From TMED109 sp015660425 (GTDB taxonomy: Bacteria > Pseudomonadota > Alphaproteobacteria > TMED109), in NCBI GenBank assembly GCA_029936295.1, contig JAPYTH010000004.1, positions 15,615 to 79,614 on the forward strand: a stretch of DNA of 64,000 bases, given 5' to 3'. A program made the position numbers and the translations under genes. This document shows, piece by piece, positions 27,585 to 35,585 of the stretch. The first letter of the stretch is position 1. Each line of letters starts with the position of its first letter. The notes under the pieces were generated by a model. It was given only the letters and a program-made list of their open reading frames with translations. It made no database searches and was not told where the DNA came from.

Positions 27585-28553
27585 TTATTTATATCGATCA
27601 TTAGATAAAAGATAATTAGTAACATATTTATATACACCTTCTTCTAGTGTTGAAGCTCTGATGTTATATCCTTTTTTTTTAATTTTATCCATATTAGCTT
27701 TAGTGTAATATTGATATTGGTTTCTTATGTTTTTTGGCATGTCAATGTATTCTATTTTAGGTGTAATGTTTAGAGCTTTAAACATGGCTTTAACTAAATC
27801 TTCAAATGATCTTTCAATAGATGTTCCACAATTATATATACCAGAGATATTTTTATTTTCTATTAGCCAATTTATTAATGAAACACAGTCATCTACATAT
27901 ATAAAATCTCTAGTTTGTTGACCATCTAAATATTTATTATTATATGATTTAAATAATTTTACTTTTCCATTTTTAAAATACTGATCAAGTGAATGTTTTA
28001 TTACAGATTGCATATTTCCTTTATGGTACTCATTAGGTCCATAAACATTAAAAAATTTTAAACCCACCCACTGAGGAGGGCATTTTTTTTTTTTAGCTTG
28101 TTTAATTGCGTATCTATCAAAAAGATATTTTGATAAACCATAAATATTTAAAGGTTTATAAGATGTTGTTTCTGAATCGGTAAAGCCCTTCATACCGTCA
28201 CCATATGTTGCAGCTGAAGAAGCATATATTAGCCTTACTTGGTTGTTTACACACCACTTCCATAAATTTTTACTAAACCTAGTATTAATATTATAAATTA
28301 ATCTAAAGTTAGTTTCAGTAGTAGAAGAATTAGCCCCCATATGAATAATAAGTTTTATATTATTTTTATTATTTAAATAATAAATAATTTTTTCTGGTGG
28401 TATAATTTTCTCATATATGAGCTTTTCTATATTCTTTTTCTTACTTTGATGATCAATCCAATCACAAATAATTATATTTTTATAACCTTTTTTATTTAAG
28501 GATGCGACTATATTAGAGCCAATAAAACCTGCTGCACCTGTGACTAATATCAT
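27585..28553 (-). CDS. hldD: ADP-L-glycero-D-manno-heptose 6-epimerase
   Basis: This 322-residue SDR-type epimerase makes the heptose donor for lipopolysaccharide core. It aligns closely in layout with E. coli HldD: TGAAGFIGSN nucleotide-binding loop at the N terminus, IIHMGANSSTTE, the catalytic region YASSAATYG and YGLSKYLFD, FNVYGPNEYHKGNM, and the late RDFIYVDDC. A likely sigma-70 promoter lies at 28671-28643, inside the start of divergent ubiK. Its presence implies a heptose-containing LPS, although no other LPS core genes lie in the window. Confidence 0.93.
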   Translation of the reverse strand: MILVTGAAGFIGSNIVASLNKKGYKNIIICDWIDHQSKKKNIEKLIYEKIIPPEKIIYYLNNKNNIKLIIHMGANSSTTETNFRLIYNINTRFSKNLWKWCVNNQVRLIYASSAATYGDGMKGFTDSETTSYKPLNIYGLSKYLFDRYAIKQAKKKKCPPQWVGLKFFNVYGPNEYHKGNMQSVIKHSLDQYFKNGKVKLFKSYNNKYLDGQQTRDFIYVDDCVSLINWLIENKNISGIYNCGTSIERSFEDLVKAMFKALNITPKIEYIDMPKNIRNQYQYYTKANMDKIKKKGYNIRASTLEEGVYKYVTNYLLSNDRYK

Positions 28554-28580
28554 TATTTATGCCTTATTATTTTTTAATCT

Positions 28581-28655
28581 CTAAATATTTAATTATAATA
28601 AAATTATATAAGACTACTAACAAGATATATAATTTTATTATAATTAAATATTTAG
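28581..28655. repeat. Perfect 30-bp inverted repeat in the hldD-ubiK divergent region
   Basis: The arms 28581-28610 and 28626-28655 are exact reverse complements, separated by 15 bases (agactactaacaaga). Apart from one terminal C/G pair, the stem is only A and T. TATAAT occurs on both strands at mirrored positions (28594-28599 plus; 28642-28637 minus). The right arm ends ten bases before the ubiK start codon and meets its AGGGG ribosome site. It could be a symmetric bidirectional promoter, an operator or an mRNA hairpin. Confidence 0.85.
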
Positions 28656-28671
28656 GGGTAAAAAATGTCAA
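28643..28671 (-). promoter_or_regulatory. Likely sigma-70 promoter of hldD
   Basis: On the minus strand, TTGACA (28671-28666) and TTTAAT (28648-28643) are separated by exactly 17 bases. The -35 hexamer matches consensus completely and lies in codons 1-3 of ubiK on the other strand. The predicted transcript would start near 28636 and read hldD after about 80 bases. Confidence 0.55.
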
Positions 28672-28931
28672 AAAAGGAATTTTTTAAGGAAGATATAACT
28701 AAATTATTTGGTGGTGCTAGTTCTGTACTAGGTATCCTAAAAGAAGAAATTGAGGAAAAAATAAAAGATAGAGTTGAAAAGGTAATATTTAAACTAGAGA
28801 TCATTAATAAAAACGAATTTTTGATAGTTAAAGAAATGGCAGAAAAGGCTAGGTTAGAAAACGAAAAGTTAAATAAGACAGTTGATTTTCTTCAAAAAAA
28901 AATTGCATTTATCGCTAAAAAAGTAAAATAA
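28665..28931 (+). CDS. ubiK: Ubiquinone-biosynthesis accessory factor UbiK-like protein
   Basis: This 88-residue protein of the BMFP/UbiK family comprises a short N-terminal amphipathic helix region (FFKEDITKLFGGASSV) and a long C-terminal coiled coil (about residues 55-85). The conserved FLIVKEMAEKARLENEKL matches the family's VREMAxxAR motif. In E. coli UbiK works with UbiJ in aerobic ubiquinone synthesis. The start ATG follows an AGGGG site at the edge of the 30-bp inverted repeat. About 230 bp downstream begins the ybjN-proC run. Confidence 0.85.
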   Translation: MSKKEFFKEDITKLFGGASSVLGILKEEIEEKIKDRVEKVIFKLEIINKNEFLIVKEMAEKARLENEKLNKTVDFLQKKIAFIAKKVK

Positions 28932-28949
28932 TTATTTTTTGGAAATTAC

Positions 28950-28980
28950 TGATTCTTAATAAGTTATAAAATGATTCTTA
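28950..28980. promoter_or_regulatory. Two GATTC (CcrM) sites in a 9-bp direct repeat upstream of the ybjN-like gene
   Basis: TGATTCTTA occurs at 28950-28958 and again at 28972-28980, 22 bp start to start, about two helical turns. Each contains GATTC, a CcrM target. They lie in the 227-bp non-coding stretch 28932-29158 between ubiK and the ybjN-like gene. That stretch otherwise shows only AT-rich sequence and no open frame. Confidence 0.35.
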
Positions 28981-29164
28981 TTTATTTTATAAAGATCATT
29001 ATATCTCATTCATATTATTGTTTTAAGTTACTGTTTATATTAGATTATTTTATTTATTTATATAAATATAATGTTTGATTTGTACTTTCTTGTCCCTTTT
29101 GTAATATACTCTATATAGATATTATTTTAATATAGATACTATATTTAGTATGTAAAGGATGATT

Positions 29165-29668
29165 ATGAGAGCTATTTTAACAGACCTCGTAAATAATAAT
29201 TTTAACCCTTTAGATTTAATTGAAGATGTTATTGTCTCTAATGATTGGTCATATAATAGAACAGATAATGATACTTTATATGTTGAAGTTGGAGGAGAAT
29301 GGTGTGACTATCAATTAACTTTGGCATGGAGTCCTGATTGTAATTTATTACAGTATACATGGACTTATAATATTAAGGTTCCTAATAAAAAATATAATTT
29401 AATATATTCTTTATTGAATAAAATTAATCTTAATCTAAGTGCAGGCCATTTTGAGTTATGGGCAGATGATGGATGGATTATGTATAGAAATTCATTAATA
29501 AGTTTTGATTATTCATCAATTACTCCAGAGAAGATAGACCATATTTTATCTTCTTCTTTATCAGATTGTGATAAATATTATCCAACATTTCAATTTCTTT
29601 TATGGGGTAATAAAACACCAAAACAGGCTATAGCGGCTTCGTTATTGGAAACACATGGTGAGGCTTAG
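29165..29668 (+). CDS. YbjN domain protein
   Basis: This is a YbjN/DUF1790-type protein of 167 residues from ATG 29165. ATG 29159 is also in frame, but its A and T overlap the end of the AAGGA ribosome site, which is spaced for 29165. The sequence has the alternating beta pattern of the family (SNDWSYNRTDNDTLYVEVGGEWCDYQL, in pieces; LQYTWTYNIKVP; HFELWADDGWIMYRNSL). YbjN proteins resemble type III secretion chaperones in fold, but their role is unknown. It lies 7 bp upstream of proC, a common alphaproteobacterial pair. Confidence 0.85.
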   Translation: MRAILTDLVNNNFNPLDLIEDVIVSNDWSYNRTDNDTLYVEVGGEWCDYQLTLAWSPDCNLLQYTWTYNIKVPNKKYNLIYSLLNKINLNLSAGHFELWADDGWIMYRNSLISFDYSSITPEKIDHILSSSLSDCDKYYPTFQFLLWGNKTPKQAIAASLLETHGEA

Positions 29669-29675
29669 TTTTTAA

Positions 29676-30497
29676 GTGTCTAAATTACGTTTACTAGTTA
29701 TAGGTTGTGGAAAAATGGGTTCCGCTATTTTAGATGGTATAATTAGAAAAAATGTGATTGAAAATGATAGTTTATTTATTGTTGAGCCAAATATAGATCA
29801 GAAAATATATTTGGAGAAAAAAGGTCTAACAGTATTTCAAAGTTTTTCAGAATTAAATTTATCTAAATTGAAAATTAATTCAATATTACTAGCAGTTAAA
29901 CCACAAATAGTAAAAGAAGTAGTTACAGATCTTAAAAAAATTATGACTAGTAATATTTTTATTATTTCTATAGTAGCAGGCAAGAAAATAAGTTTTTATA
30001 AAAAAATACTGGGGAATAAAACCTCTATAATAAGAGTTATGCCAAATACGCCTGCAAGTTATGGAAAAGGGGTGACAGCTATATACTCTTGTAATAAGAC
30101 TCAAACTACTAATCTTAATATTACCAAAACATTGTTTTCTTCTGTAGGAAAAGTAATTGCATTAAAATTAGAAAGTAAGATGGATATAGTTACTGCAATT
30201 TCGGGTAGTGGTCCCGCGTATGTATTTCTTTTTATTGAGTATATGATTAAGTCTGCTGTAGATATGGGCTTAGATAAAAGAACTGCAACTATTTTAGTAA
30301 AAGAAACACTTCTAGGTTCAAGTTATTTAGCGTCTATGTCAGATAAACCTCCTGAAGTATTACGAAAGGATGTTACTAGTCCAGGCGGAACAACTGAAGC
30401 AGCTCTAAAGGTGTTTAATAAAAATAATTCATTTTATAAAATAGTAAATACAGCAATTAAAGCTGCAATAAAAAAATCTATTAAGTTATCTTCTTAA
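29676..30497 (+). CDS. proC: Pyrroline-5-carboxylate reductase
   Basis: ProC catalyses the last step of proline synthesis, NAD(P)H-dependent reduction of P5C. The 273-residue protein has the dinucleotide loop VIGCGKMGSAIL near the N terminus and AVKPQIV. The C-terminal signature contains SGSGPAYVF and DVTSPGGTTEAAL, with the Pro and Gly positions conserved. It starts with GTG at 29676, 7 bp after the ybjN-like stop. After its stop comes a 20-bp AT palindrome that may end the transcript. Confidence 0.94.
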   Translation: MSKLRLLVIGCGKMGSAILDGIIRKNVIENDSLFIVEPNIDQKIYLEKKGLTVFQSFSELNLSKLKINSILLAVKPQIVKEVVTDLKKIMTSNIFIISIVAGKKISFYKKILGNKTSIIRVMPNTPASYGKGVTAIYSCNKTQTTNLNITKTLFSSVGKVIALKLESKMDIVTAISGSGPAYVFLFIEYMIKSAVDMGLDKRTATILVKETLLGSSYLASMSDKPPEVLRKDVTSPGGTTEAALKVFNKNNSFYKIVNTAIKAAIKKSIKLSS

Positions 30498-30520
30498 TAA
30501 AATAATAATAGTTAACTTGA

Positions 30521-30540
30521 TACTTTTTTATAAAAAAGTA
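30521..30540. terminator. 20-bp perfect palindrome after proC, terminator-like
   Basis: TACTTTTTTATAAAAAAGTA is its own reverse complement. It starts 23 bases after the proC stop and is followed by TTTTATT. The stem is almost all A-T, so termination would be weak. It may instead be an operator half of the region before the TetR/COQ9-like gene. Confidence 0.35.
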
Positions 30541-30550
30541 TTTTATTAGT

Positions 30551-30564
30551 AATAGTATACTATT
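30551..30564. promoter_or_regulatory. 14-bp perfect palindrome before the TetR/COQ9-like gene
   Basis: AATAGTATACTATT is an exact palindrome ending ten bases before ATG 30575. TetR-type repressors commonly bind such sites next to their own genes, so it is a candidate operator if the downstream protein is a DNA-binding regulator. Confidence 0.4.
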
Positions 30565-30574
30565 GGTGTTAAAA

Positions 30575-31144
30575 ATGGATAATCAAGGTCTAAAAAATAT
30601 TTTAATTAAAATTGCTATAAAAGAATTGTTAGCAAATAAATGGAATAAATTAGATATTCAACATCTATCTAAAAAATCTCAAAAATCCATAGAAGAAGTC
30701 TTGGTGATATGTAGCTCTAAGAAAGATTTATTAGATTTTTGGTCACAAAATATTAACATAGAAATGGTCAAGGATATTTCAATAAAAGAATTAGAAGAAG
30801 TTTCTAAGAAAGAAAGAATATTGGAATTAATGCTATGTAGATTTGATGTTTTAAAATCTAAATCTAAAGAGATTAATGCTTTAATAAAATTATCTAAAAA
30901 AAGTTTATTGGAATCTAGCTATAGTATTAATAGAGTTATGCAAAGTATGAGGTTAATATTATTTTATTCTGGAATCTCTAATAAAGGCAGTTTAGGAATA
31001 ATTAAAATAAAAGCATTATCTTTAATCTGGATTTTGACCCTTAGAGAATGGTCTAAAGGAGAAATATTAGATGATAGTGCTTTAATGGCAAAAATAGATA
31101 AACGCTTATCTTTTGCAGAAAAGTTGAATAATATTATTTTATAA
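30575..31144 (+). CDS. TetR/COQ9-like helical protein
   Basis: This protein has 189 residues from ATG 30575 (a TTG at 30563 is also in frame). The N-terminal ~45 residues follow the TetR helix-turn-helix layout (KELLANKWNKLDIQHLSKKS, then SSKKDLLDFW), but the recognition helix is poorly conserved. The C-terminal segment LREWSKGEILDDSALMAKID resembles the end of COQ9, a TetR-fold lipid-binding protein of ubiquinone synthesis. It could be a regulator or a COQ9-type accessory factor. It closes the ubiK-ybjN-proC run, and its stop is 6 bp from the convergent kinase gene. Confidence 0.65.
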   Translation: MDNQGLKNILIKIAIKELLANKWNKLDIQHLSKKSQKSIEEVLVICSSKKDLLDFWSQNINIEMVKDISIKELEEVSKKERILELMLCRFDVLKSKSKEINALIKLSKKSLLESSYSINRVMQSMRLILFYSGISNKGSLGIIKIKALSLIWILTLREWSKGEILDDSALMAKIDKRLSFAEKLNNIIL

Positions 31145-31150
31145 AATTAG

Positions 31151-32467
31151 CTATATAGGAATTGAAAGTACTGCTCTTAAGCCGCCTAATGGAGATTTTT
31201 CTAATTTGATTTCTCCTCCATGACTCCTCGTAATATCTCTTGCAATTGTTAGTCCTAAACCTAGCCCACCAGTTGATAAGTTTCTAGAGCTTTCTATTCT
31301 ATAAAAGGCTTTAAATACAGAGGAATAATCTTTTTCATCAATACCTGGTCCATTATCATCAATAATTATATTTGCATTTTTTTCTTTTTTAATGAGTGAT
31401 ATTTCAATTTTAGTGCTTACCCTAGATGCATTTGATGTTAAATTAGTTATAGCTCTTCTAAGATCGCTTGCTCTTATCTTGGCATCTACTGTTTCTATAA
31501 GTTTAGGTGTAATAATATCTCCATTTCTTTTAGCATCTAATATGATACTGCCAATTAAACTAGAAATATCTGACTTTATTCTTGTTCCTTCTTCTTTCTC
31601 TTTTATAAAAGAAAGATAAACTTCAATCATCTGTTCCATTTGATTTACATCTTCTTTTAAACCTATTTTATCCTCTTCTTTTTCCAGCATTTCAATTTGA
31701 AGCTTCATTCTAGTAAGAGGTGTTCTTAAATCATGACTAACTCCTGCTAACATATCTGTTCTTTGTTCAATATGTAGACGTATTCTTTCTCTCATATCTA
31801 AGAATGCATGTGTTACATGCCGAACTTCATCTGCTCCTCTCGGTTTTAATGCAAAAAATGTATCTCCCTTTCCAAATGCATCAGCAGCGTTAGAAAGTTC
31901 TTTTAATGGACTTATTTGTCGTCTTAAAAAAAAGATTGTAAGGCCTAAAAGGAAGAGTGATGACAGTATCATAACAGCTATAAAAATATAGGTAGTAGAA
32001 CTATAAAGTCTTTTTTTAGAAATCTCAGTTATTAATATTTTATTAGGGAGTTGAACTAAAATAGTAACTTTATTATTTTTTTTTGTAGTATTAAAGGTAT
32101 GAGGAAATTTAATTCTTTCTTTTAGAGATTTTGATAAAGCTTTATCTAGTCTTGATTTTTTAGGATGAATCAATTCTTTTATTGATAGTTTTGAATCCGG
32201 TATAATAGTTAATTTTGCGCCAAAATGCTTATTAGAATTTATAAATATTTTTTCCTCTACTATATTATTATTATTAGCTTCAATAATTTTTTCAGAAATT
32301 AAGGCAATTTCTCCTGCTACGGATAGAACTAGCCTTCTTCCTACGTCATCCCAATGTCTTTCAAAGAAGAAATAACCTAAAAATATCTGAAGAAAAATAA
32401 GAGGTAATCCTACAATAAATAATGATCTACCAAATAAACTTTTAGGCATAATGTCCCTAAGTCTCAT
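31151..32467 (-). CDS. EnvZ-type sensor histidine kinase
   Basis: This 438-residue sensor kinase has two membrane helices (about residues 15-31 and 160-180) flanking a ~130-residue periplasmic region. A HAMP linker follows (RRQISPLKELSNAADAFGKGD in pieces). The dimerisation/phosphoacceptor box is GVSHDLRTPLTRMKLQIEML. The catalytic domain has the N box (TNLTSNASRV), G1 (IDDNGPGI) and G2 (STGGLGLGLTIARDI). It starts 11 bp after the response regulator gene and is presumably its partner. The proline after DLRT is typical of EnvZ-like kinases. The stimulus is unknown. Confidence 0.93.
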   Translation of the reverse strand: MRLRDIMPKSLFGRSLFIVGLPLIFLQIFLGYFFFERHWDDVGRRLVLSVAGEIALISEKIIEANNNNIVEEKIFINSNKHFGAKLTIIPDSKLSIKELIHPKKSRLDKALSKSLKERIKFPHTFNTTKKNNKVTILVQLPNKILITEISKKRLYSSTTYIFIAVMILSSLFLLGLTIFFLRRQISPLKELSNAADAFGKGDTFFALKPRGADEVRHVTHAFLDMRERIRLHIEQRTDMLAGVSHDLRTPLTRMKLQIEMLEKEEDKIGLKEDVNQMEQMIEVYLSFIKEKEEGTRIKSDISSLIGSIILDAKRNGDIITPKLIETVDAKIRASDLRRAITNLTSNASRVSTKIEISLIKKEKNANIIIDDNGPGIDEKDYSSVFKAFYRIESSRNLSTGGLGLGLTIARDITRSHGGEIKLEKSPLGGLRAVLSIPI

Positions 32468-32478
32468 ATGTCTTCCAG

Positions 32479-33186
32479 TTAGTCTTGAGGTAAAGCATAA
32501 CCTTCACCCCTAATTGTTAAAATATTAATAGGTATTTTAGGATTATTTTCTATTTTTTTTCTTAATCTACTAATAGTAATATCAATTCTTCTAGATCCTA
32601 GCTTTAAATTTTTAATTAAAATATATCTATCTATTGTTTTACCATTTCCTTTAAGCAAAATATTTAAAAGCTCATTTTCTTTAGAAGTTAAAATTATTTT
32701 TTCACTATTTTTCCATATAGTAGCTATAGAGGGGTCATAAATAATATTACCAAACCTAATTAAACTTGATTTATTCCTAGGCTTAATTTTATTTTCTTCA
32801 GTTCTGCGTAATATAGCTTCAATTCTAAGAAGTAGTTCTTTAGGTTCAAAAGGTTTTTCCAAATAATCATCTGCACCCCTTTCAAAACCAATAATTCTGT
32901 TTTCTGTGTCTTTCATAGCGGAAAGCATAAGCACAGGAGTATCATTATTTTTTCTAATGAAGTTTAGTAAATCTAGCCCATTCTCTCCTGGCATCATTAT
33001 ATCAAGAATAATAATGTCATATGCAACAACGCTAATTTTTTTTCTAGCGGATATTGCATTTTCAGCAGTATCTACATAGTGATCATTATCTTTAAGAAAC
33101 TTTTCTAATAAATTATTTAGACGTTTATCATCATCTACTACTAAAATATGTGCTGCAAAGTTTATTGTCTTGTTTTCAATTAACAT
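32479..33186 (-). CDS. OmpR-family response regulator
   Basis: This 235-residue regulator has an N-terminal receiver domain (HILVVDDDKRLNNLLE; phosphoacceptor Asp in IIILDIMMPGENG; switch Lys in LEKPFEP). It has a C-terminal winged-helix DNA-binding domain (LTSKENELLNILLKGNGKTIDR and ISRLRKKIENNP). It is first in the operon with the EnvZ-like kinase. The 217-bp region up to divergent ilvE is very AT-rich and would hold both promoters; no clear sigma-70 boxes stand out. Confidence 0.94.
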   Translation of the reverse strand: MLIENKTINFAAHILVVDDDKRLNNLLEKFLKDNDHYVDTAENAISARKKISVVAYDIIILDIMMPGENGLDLLNFIRKNNDTPVLMLSAMKDTENRIIGFERGADDYLEKPFEPKELLLRIEAILRRTEENKIKPRNKSSLIRFGNIIYDPSIATIWKNSEKIILTSKENELLNILLKGNGKTIDRYILIKNLKLGSRRIDITISRLRKKIENNPKIPINILTIRGEGYALPQD

Positions 33187-33403
33187 TATAATACTCTAAC
33201 TTTAAATCATATATTATGTTTATTATAGTAATTTTTTAATAAGTTAGAATATATTTTGCCTACATTTGCATAAATAAATAGTTTTTTTTAAAAAAAATAA
33301 CTATAAATAAACAAATTTTTTTTAATGATTATGTTGATAAAATATATAACAAAGAATAATCTAGGTTTTTTTTATTTTATTCTAATTCTGTGGAGGACTT
33401 TAT

Positions 33404-34279
33404 ATGGAAGACTTTAGTCAAAATGAAGGTTTTATATGGTTCGATGGAGAATTAGTAGATTGGAAAGATACAAAAATTCATGTTTTAACTCATGGATTAC
33501 ATTATGCATCTTCAGTATTTGAGGGCGAAAGATGTTATGAAGGAAAAGTTTTTAGAGAAATAGAACATACTAAAAGACTGCATCATTCAGCCAATACTTT
33601 AGGCTTTGAAATTCCATATAGTGTTGAGGAAATATGTGAAATTAGAAGAATTGTATTAGAGGCTAATAATATAAAAAATGGATATATTAGACCAGTTTCC
33701 TGGAGAGGAAGTGAAATGATGGGGATTAGTGCTCAGAAAAATACTATACATTTAGCTGTCGCAGCATGGGAGTGGCCAAGTTACTATACTCCAGAAGCTA
33801 GATTAAAAGGTATAAAGTTAGAATTATCAAAATGGAAAAGACCGTCTCCTGATACAGCTCCTGTTTCAACAAAATCAGCTGGTCTTTATATGATTTGTAC
33901 ATTAGCAAAGCATGAAGCAGAACTTAATGGCTGTGAAGATGCTTTAATGCTGGATTACCGAGGGTATATAGCTGAAACTACAAGTGCGAATATATTTCTA
34001 GTTATTAATAATGAGATACATACTCCTAAAGCCGACTGTTTTTTAAATGGTATTACAAGGCAGGAAGTTATTAAAATTGCAAAAAATAAAGGTTTGAAAT
34101 TAGTAGAAAGACATATTAGGTTTGAAGAGCTTGCTATGGCTAACGAGGTTTTTTGTACTGGAACTGCAGCGGAGATAACACCAGTAAGTCAAATAGGAGA
34201 ATATACTTTTAAACCTGATATAATATGTAAATTATTGATTGAGGAATACAGTAAGGCAACTGGACAAATACTTATATAA
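33404..34279 (+). CDS. ilvE: Branched-chain amino acid aminotransferase
   Basis: This 291-residue fold-type IV PLP aminotransferase carries out the last step of Leu, Ile and Val synthesis or the first step of their breakdown. Features are HVLTHGLHYASSVFEGERCY, the PLP lysine in STKSAGLYMI, AETTSANIF and LNGITRQEVI, all in family order. A strong GGAGG ribosome site (33392-33396) precedes ATG 33404. The stop is directly adjacent to the stop of convergent moaE. Confidence 0.94.
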   Translation: MEDFSQNEGFIWFDGELVDWKDTKIHVLTHGLHYASSVFEGERCYEGKVFREIEHTKRLHHSANTLGFEIPYSVEEICEIRRIVLEANNIKNGYIRPVSWRGSEMMGISAQKNTIHLAVAAWEWPSYYTPEARLKGIKLELSKWKRPSPDTAPVSTKSAGLYMICTLAKHEAELNGCEDALMLDYRGYIAETTSANIFLVINNEIHTPKADCFLNGITRQEVIKIAKNKGLKLVERHIRFEELAMANEVFCTGTAAEITPVSQIGEYTFKPDIICKLLIEEYSKATGQILI

Positions 34280-34717
34280 TTACCATTTTTTAGATGCCAC
34301 TACATCACTATTTTTTTCTTTTACCCAATTTTTACCACTGGTAGTTTCTTCTAATTTCCAAAAAGGGGCTTTAGTTTTTAGCCAATCTATTAAAAACTCA
34401 CAAGATTCTAGAGCATCTTTACGATGCTGAGAAAATGTAGCTACTAATACTATTTGGTCGCCAGGATATAGTTTTCCATGCCTATGTATAATTACGCTAT
34501 CAATTAGTTTCCATCTATTTTTAGCTTCAATATTAATTTTTTCTAACATTTTTTCTGTCATTATTGGATAATGTTCTAATGTCATAGATTTAAGTTTCTG
34601 ATCACCATCTCTAACAACACCAATAAATAACCCTATTCCTCCTATATTTCTATTATTAGAGGTAATTTTTTTTATTTCTACGTTTATATTAAAATCAAGT
34701 TTTTGAACTTTAATCAT
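34280..34717 (-). CDS. moaE: Molybdopterin synthase catalytic subunit
   Basis: This 145-residue MoaE, with MoaD, inserts sulfur into precursor Z to give molybdopterin. It shows GGIGLFIGVVRDG near the N terminus, then LEHYPIMTEKMLEKI, HRHGKLYPGDQIVLVATFSQHRKDA and the catalytic lysine region TKAPFWKLEET. It follows moaD by 4 bp. The molybdenum enzymes it would serve include the DMSO-reductase-type protein and msrP 10 kb to the right. Confidence 0.94.
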   Translation of the reverse strand: MIKVQKLDFNINVEIKKITSNNRNIGGIGLFIGVVRDGDQKLKSMTLEHYPIMTEKMLEKINIEAKNRWKLIDSVIIHRHGKLYPGDQIVLVATFSQHRKDALESCEFLIDWLKTKAPFWKLEETTSGKNWVKEKNSDVVASKKW

Positions 34718-34721
34718 AAAC

Positions 34722-34973
34722 TTATCCGCCTGTCATAGGAGGAAAAAAAGCTATTTCGTCATCGTCATTAATAGGGTAATCTAAATTAACTACTTCCATA
34801 TTAACAGCACAGCGAATAACAGATATATCCTTAAGCGCTTTATCATGTTTTTCACTTTTATTTTTTAGATATTTTAATAAATCATCTACTGATTTAATAT
34901 CATTAGTTATAGAAAAATTTTCAGATTCAATTCCAATTTGATCTCTTAACCAAGAAAAATATTTAATATGCAT
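34722..34973 (-). CDS. moaD: Molybdopterin synthase sulfur-carrier subunit
   Basis: This 83-residue ubiquitin-like sulfur carrier ends in PPMTGG, the C-terminal diglycine that is thiocarboxylated. It starts IKYFSWLRDQIG, typical of MoaD, and has INDDDEIAFFPP near the end. It sits 1 bp after the pgsA stop and 4 bp before moaE. Confidence 0.92.
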   Translation of the reverse strand: MHIKYFSWLRDQIGIESENFSITNDIKSVDDLLKYLKNKSEKHDKALKDISVIRCAVNMEVVNLDYPINDDDEIAFFPPMTGG

Positions 34974-34974
34974 T

Positions 34975-35538
34975 TTATTCTCTTTTTATTTTATTAAACT
35001 CAATGATACTATTTATAACATATTTATATCCGGTATATACAGTTAAAATAGCTGTAATATATAAAAATATTGAGCCAAAGTTATAAATTTTATTAGAAAA
35101 TGCAATATTTAATGGAACTAATGCAAGTATAAATATAGTTAAGAATTGAAAAGTAGTTTTAATTTTAGATAAAAATGTTACGGCAAGTGAATTTGCTCTA
35201 TTATAATTCGCTAAAGCCTCTCTTAAGCCAGAAACTATTATTTCTCTTATTATTATTATAGCTACAATAATAGAATTTGCTCTTGCATCAGATATAAATG
35301 TAATTAACACAGTGCAAGTAAAAATTTTATCAGCTATAGGATCTAAAGTCTTTCCAAGAATACTTGTTGCATTAAATTTTCTTGCAAGCAAACCATCTAA
35401 ATAATCACTTATAGCTGAATATAAGATAAGTATTAAGCAGAAAATATAATAGTCAAAATAAAATAATATAAGCCAAATTGGGCAACATAATAATCTGCTT
35501 ATTGTTAATATATTAGGAATATCTTTTAATTTAATCAT
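34975..35538 (-). CDS. pgsA: CDP-diacylglycerol-glycerol-3-phosphate 3-phosphatidyltransferase
   Basis: PgsA makes phosphatidylglycerophosphate, the precursor of phosphatidylglycerol. The CDP-alcohol phosphotransferase motif is ISDYLDGLLAR, followed by GKTLDPIADK (D-G-x2-A-R-x8-G-x3-D-x3-D). Hydrophobic helices surround it. The N terminus KDIPNILTISRLL is usual. The 187-residue length is normal. It lies 47 bp after uvrC and 1 bp before moaD in the common uvrC-pgsA-moaD-moaE operon. Phosphatidylglycerol is the donor used by Lgt. Confidence 0.94.
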   Translation of the reverse strand: MIKLKDIPNILTISRLLCCPIWLILFYFDYYIFCLILILYSAISDYLDGLLARKFNATSILGKTLDPIADKIFTCTVLITFISDARANSIIVAIIIIREIIVSGLREALANYNRANSLAVTFLSKIKTTFQFLTIFILALVPLNIAFSNKIYNFGSIFLYITAILTVYTGYKYVINSIIEFNKIKRE

Positions 35539-35585
35539 GATAGCTAATTTATATTTTAAAAATAATAATTACAATTATATAGTAA

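Noticed and set aside
33187..33403. Riboswitch or leader peptide before ilvE
   Set aside because: The 217-bp region is poly-A/T tracts with only a weak ATAGTT/AACTAT pairing; no run of Leu, Ile or Val codons and no known aptamer pattern.
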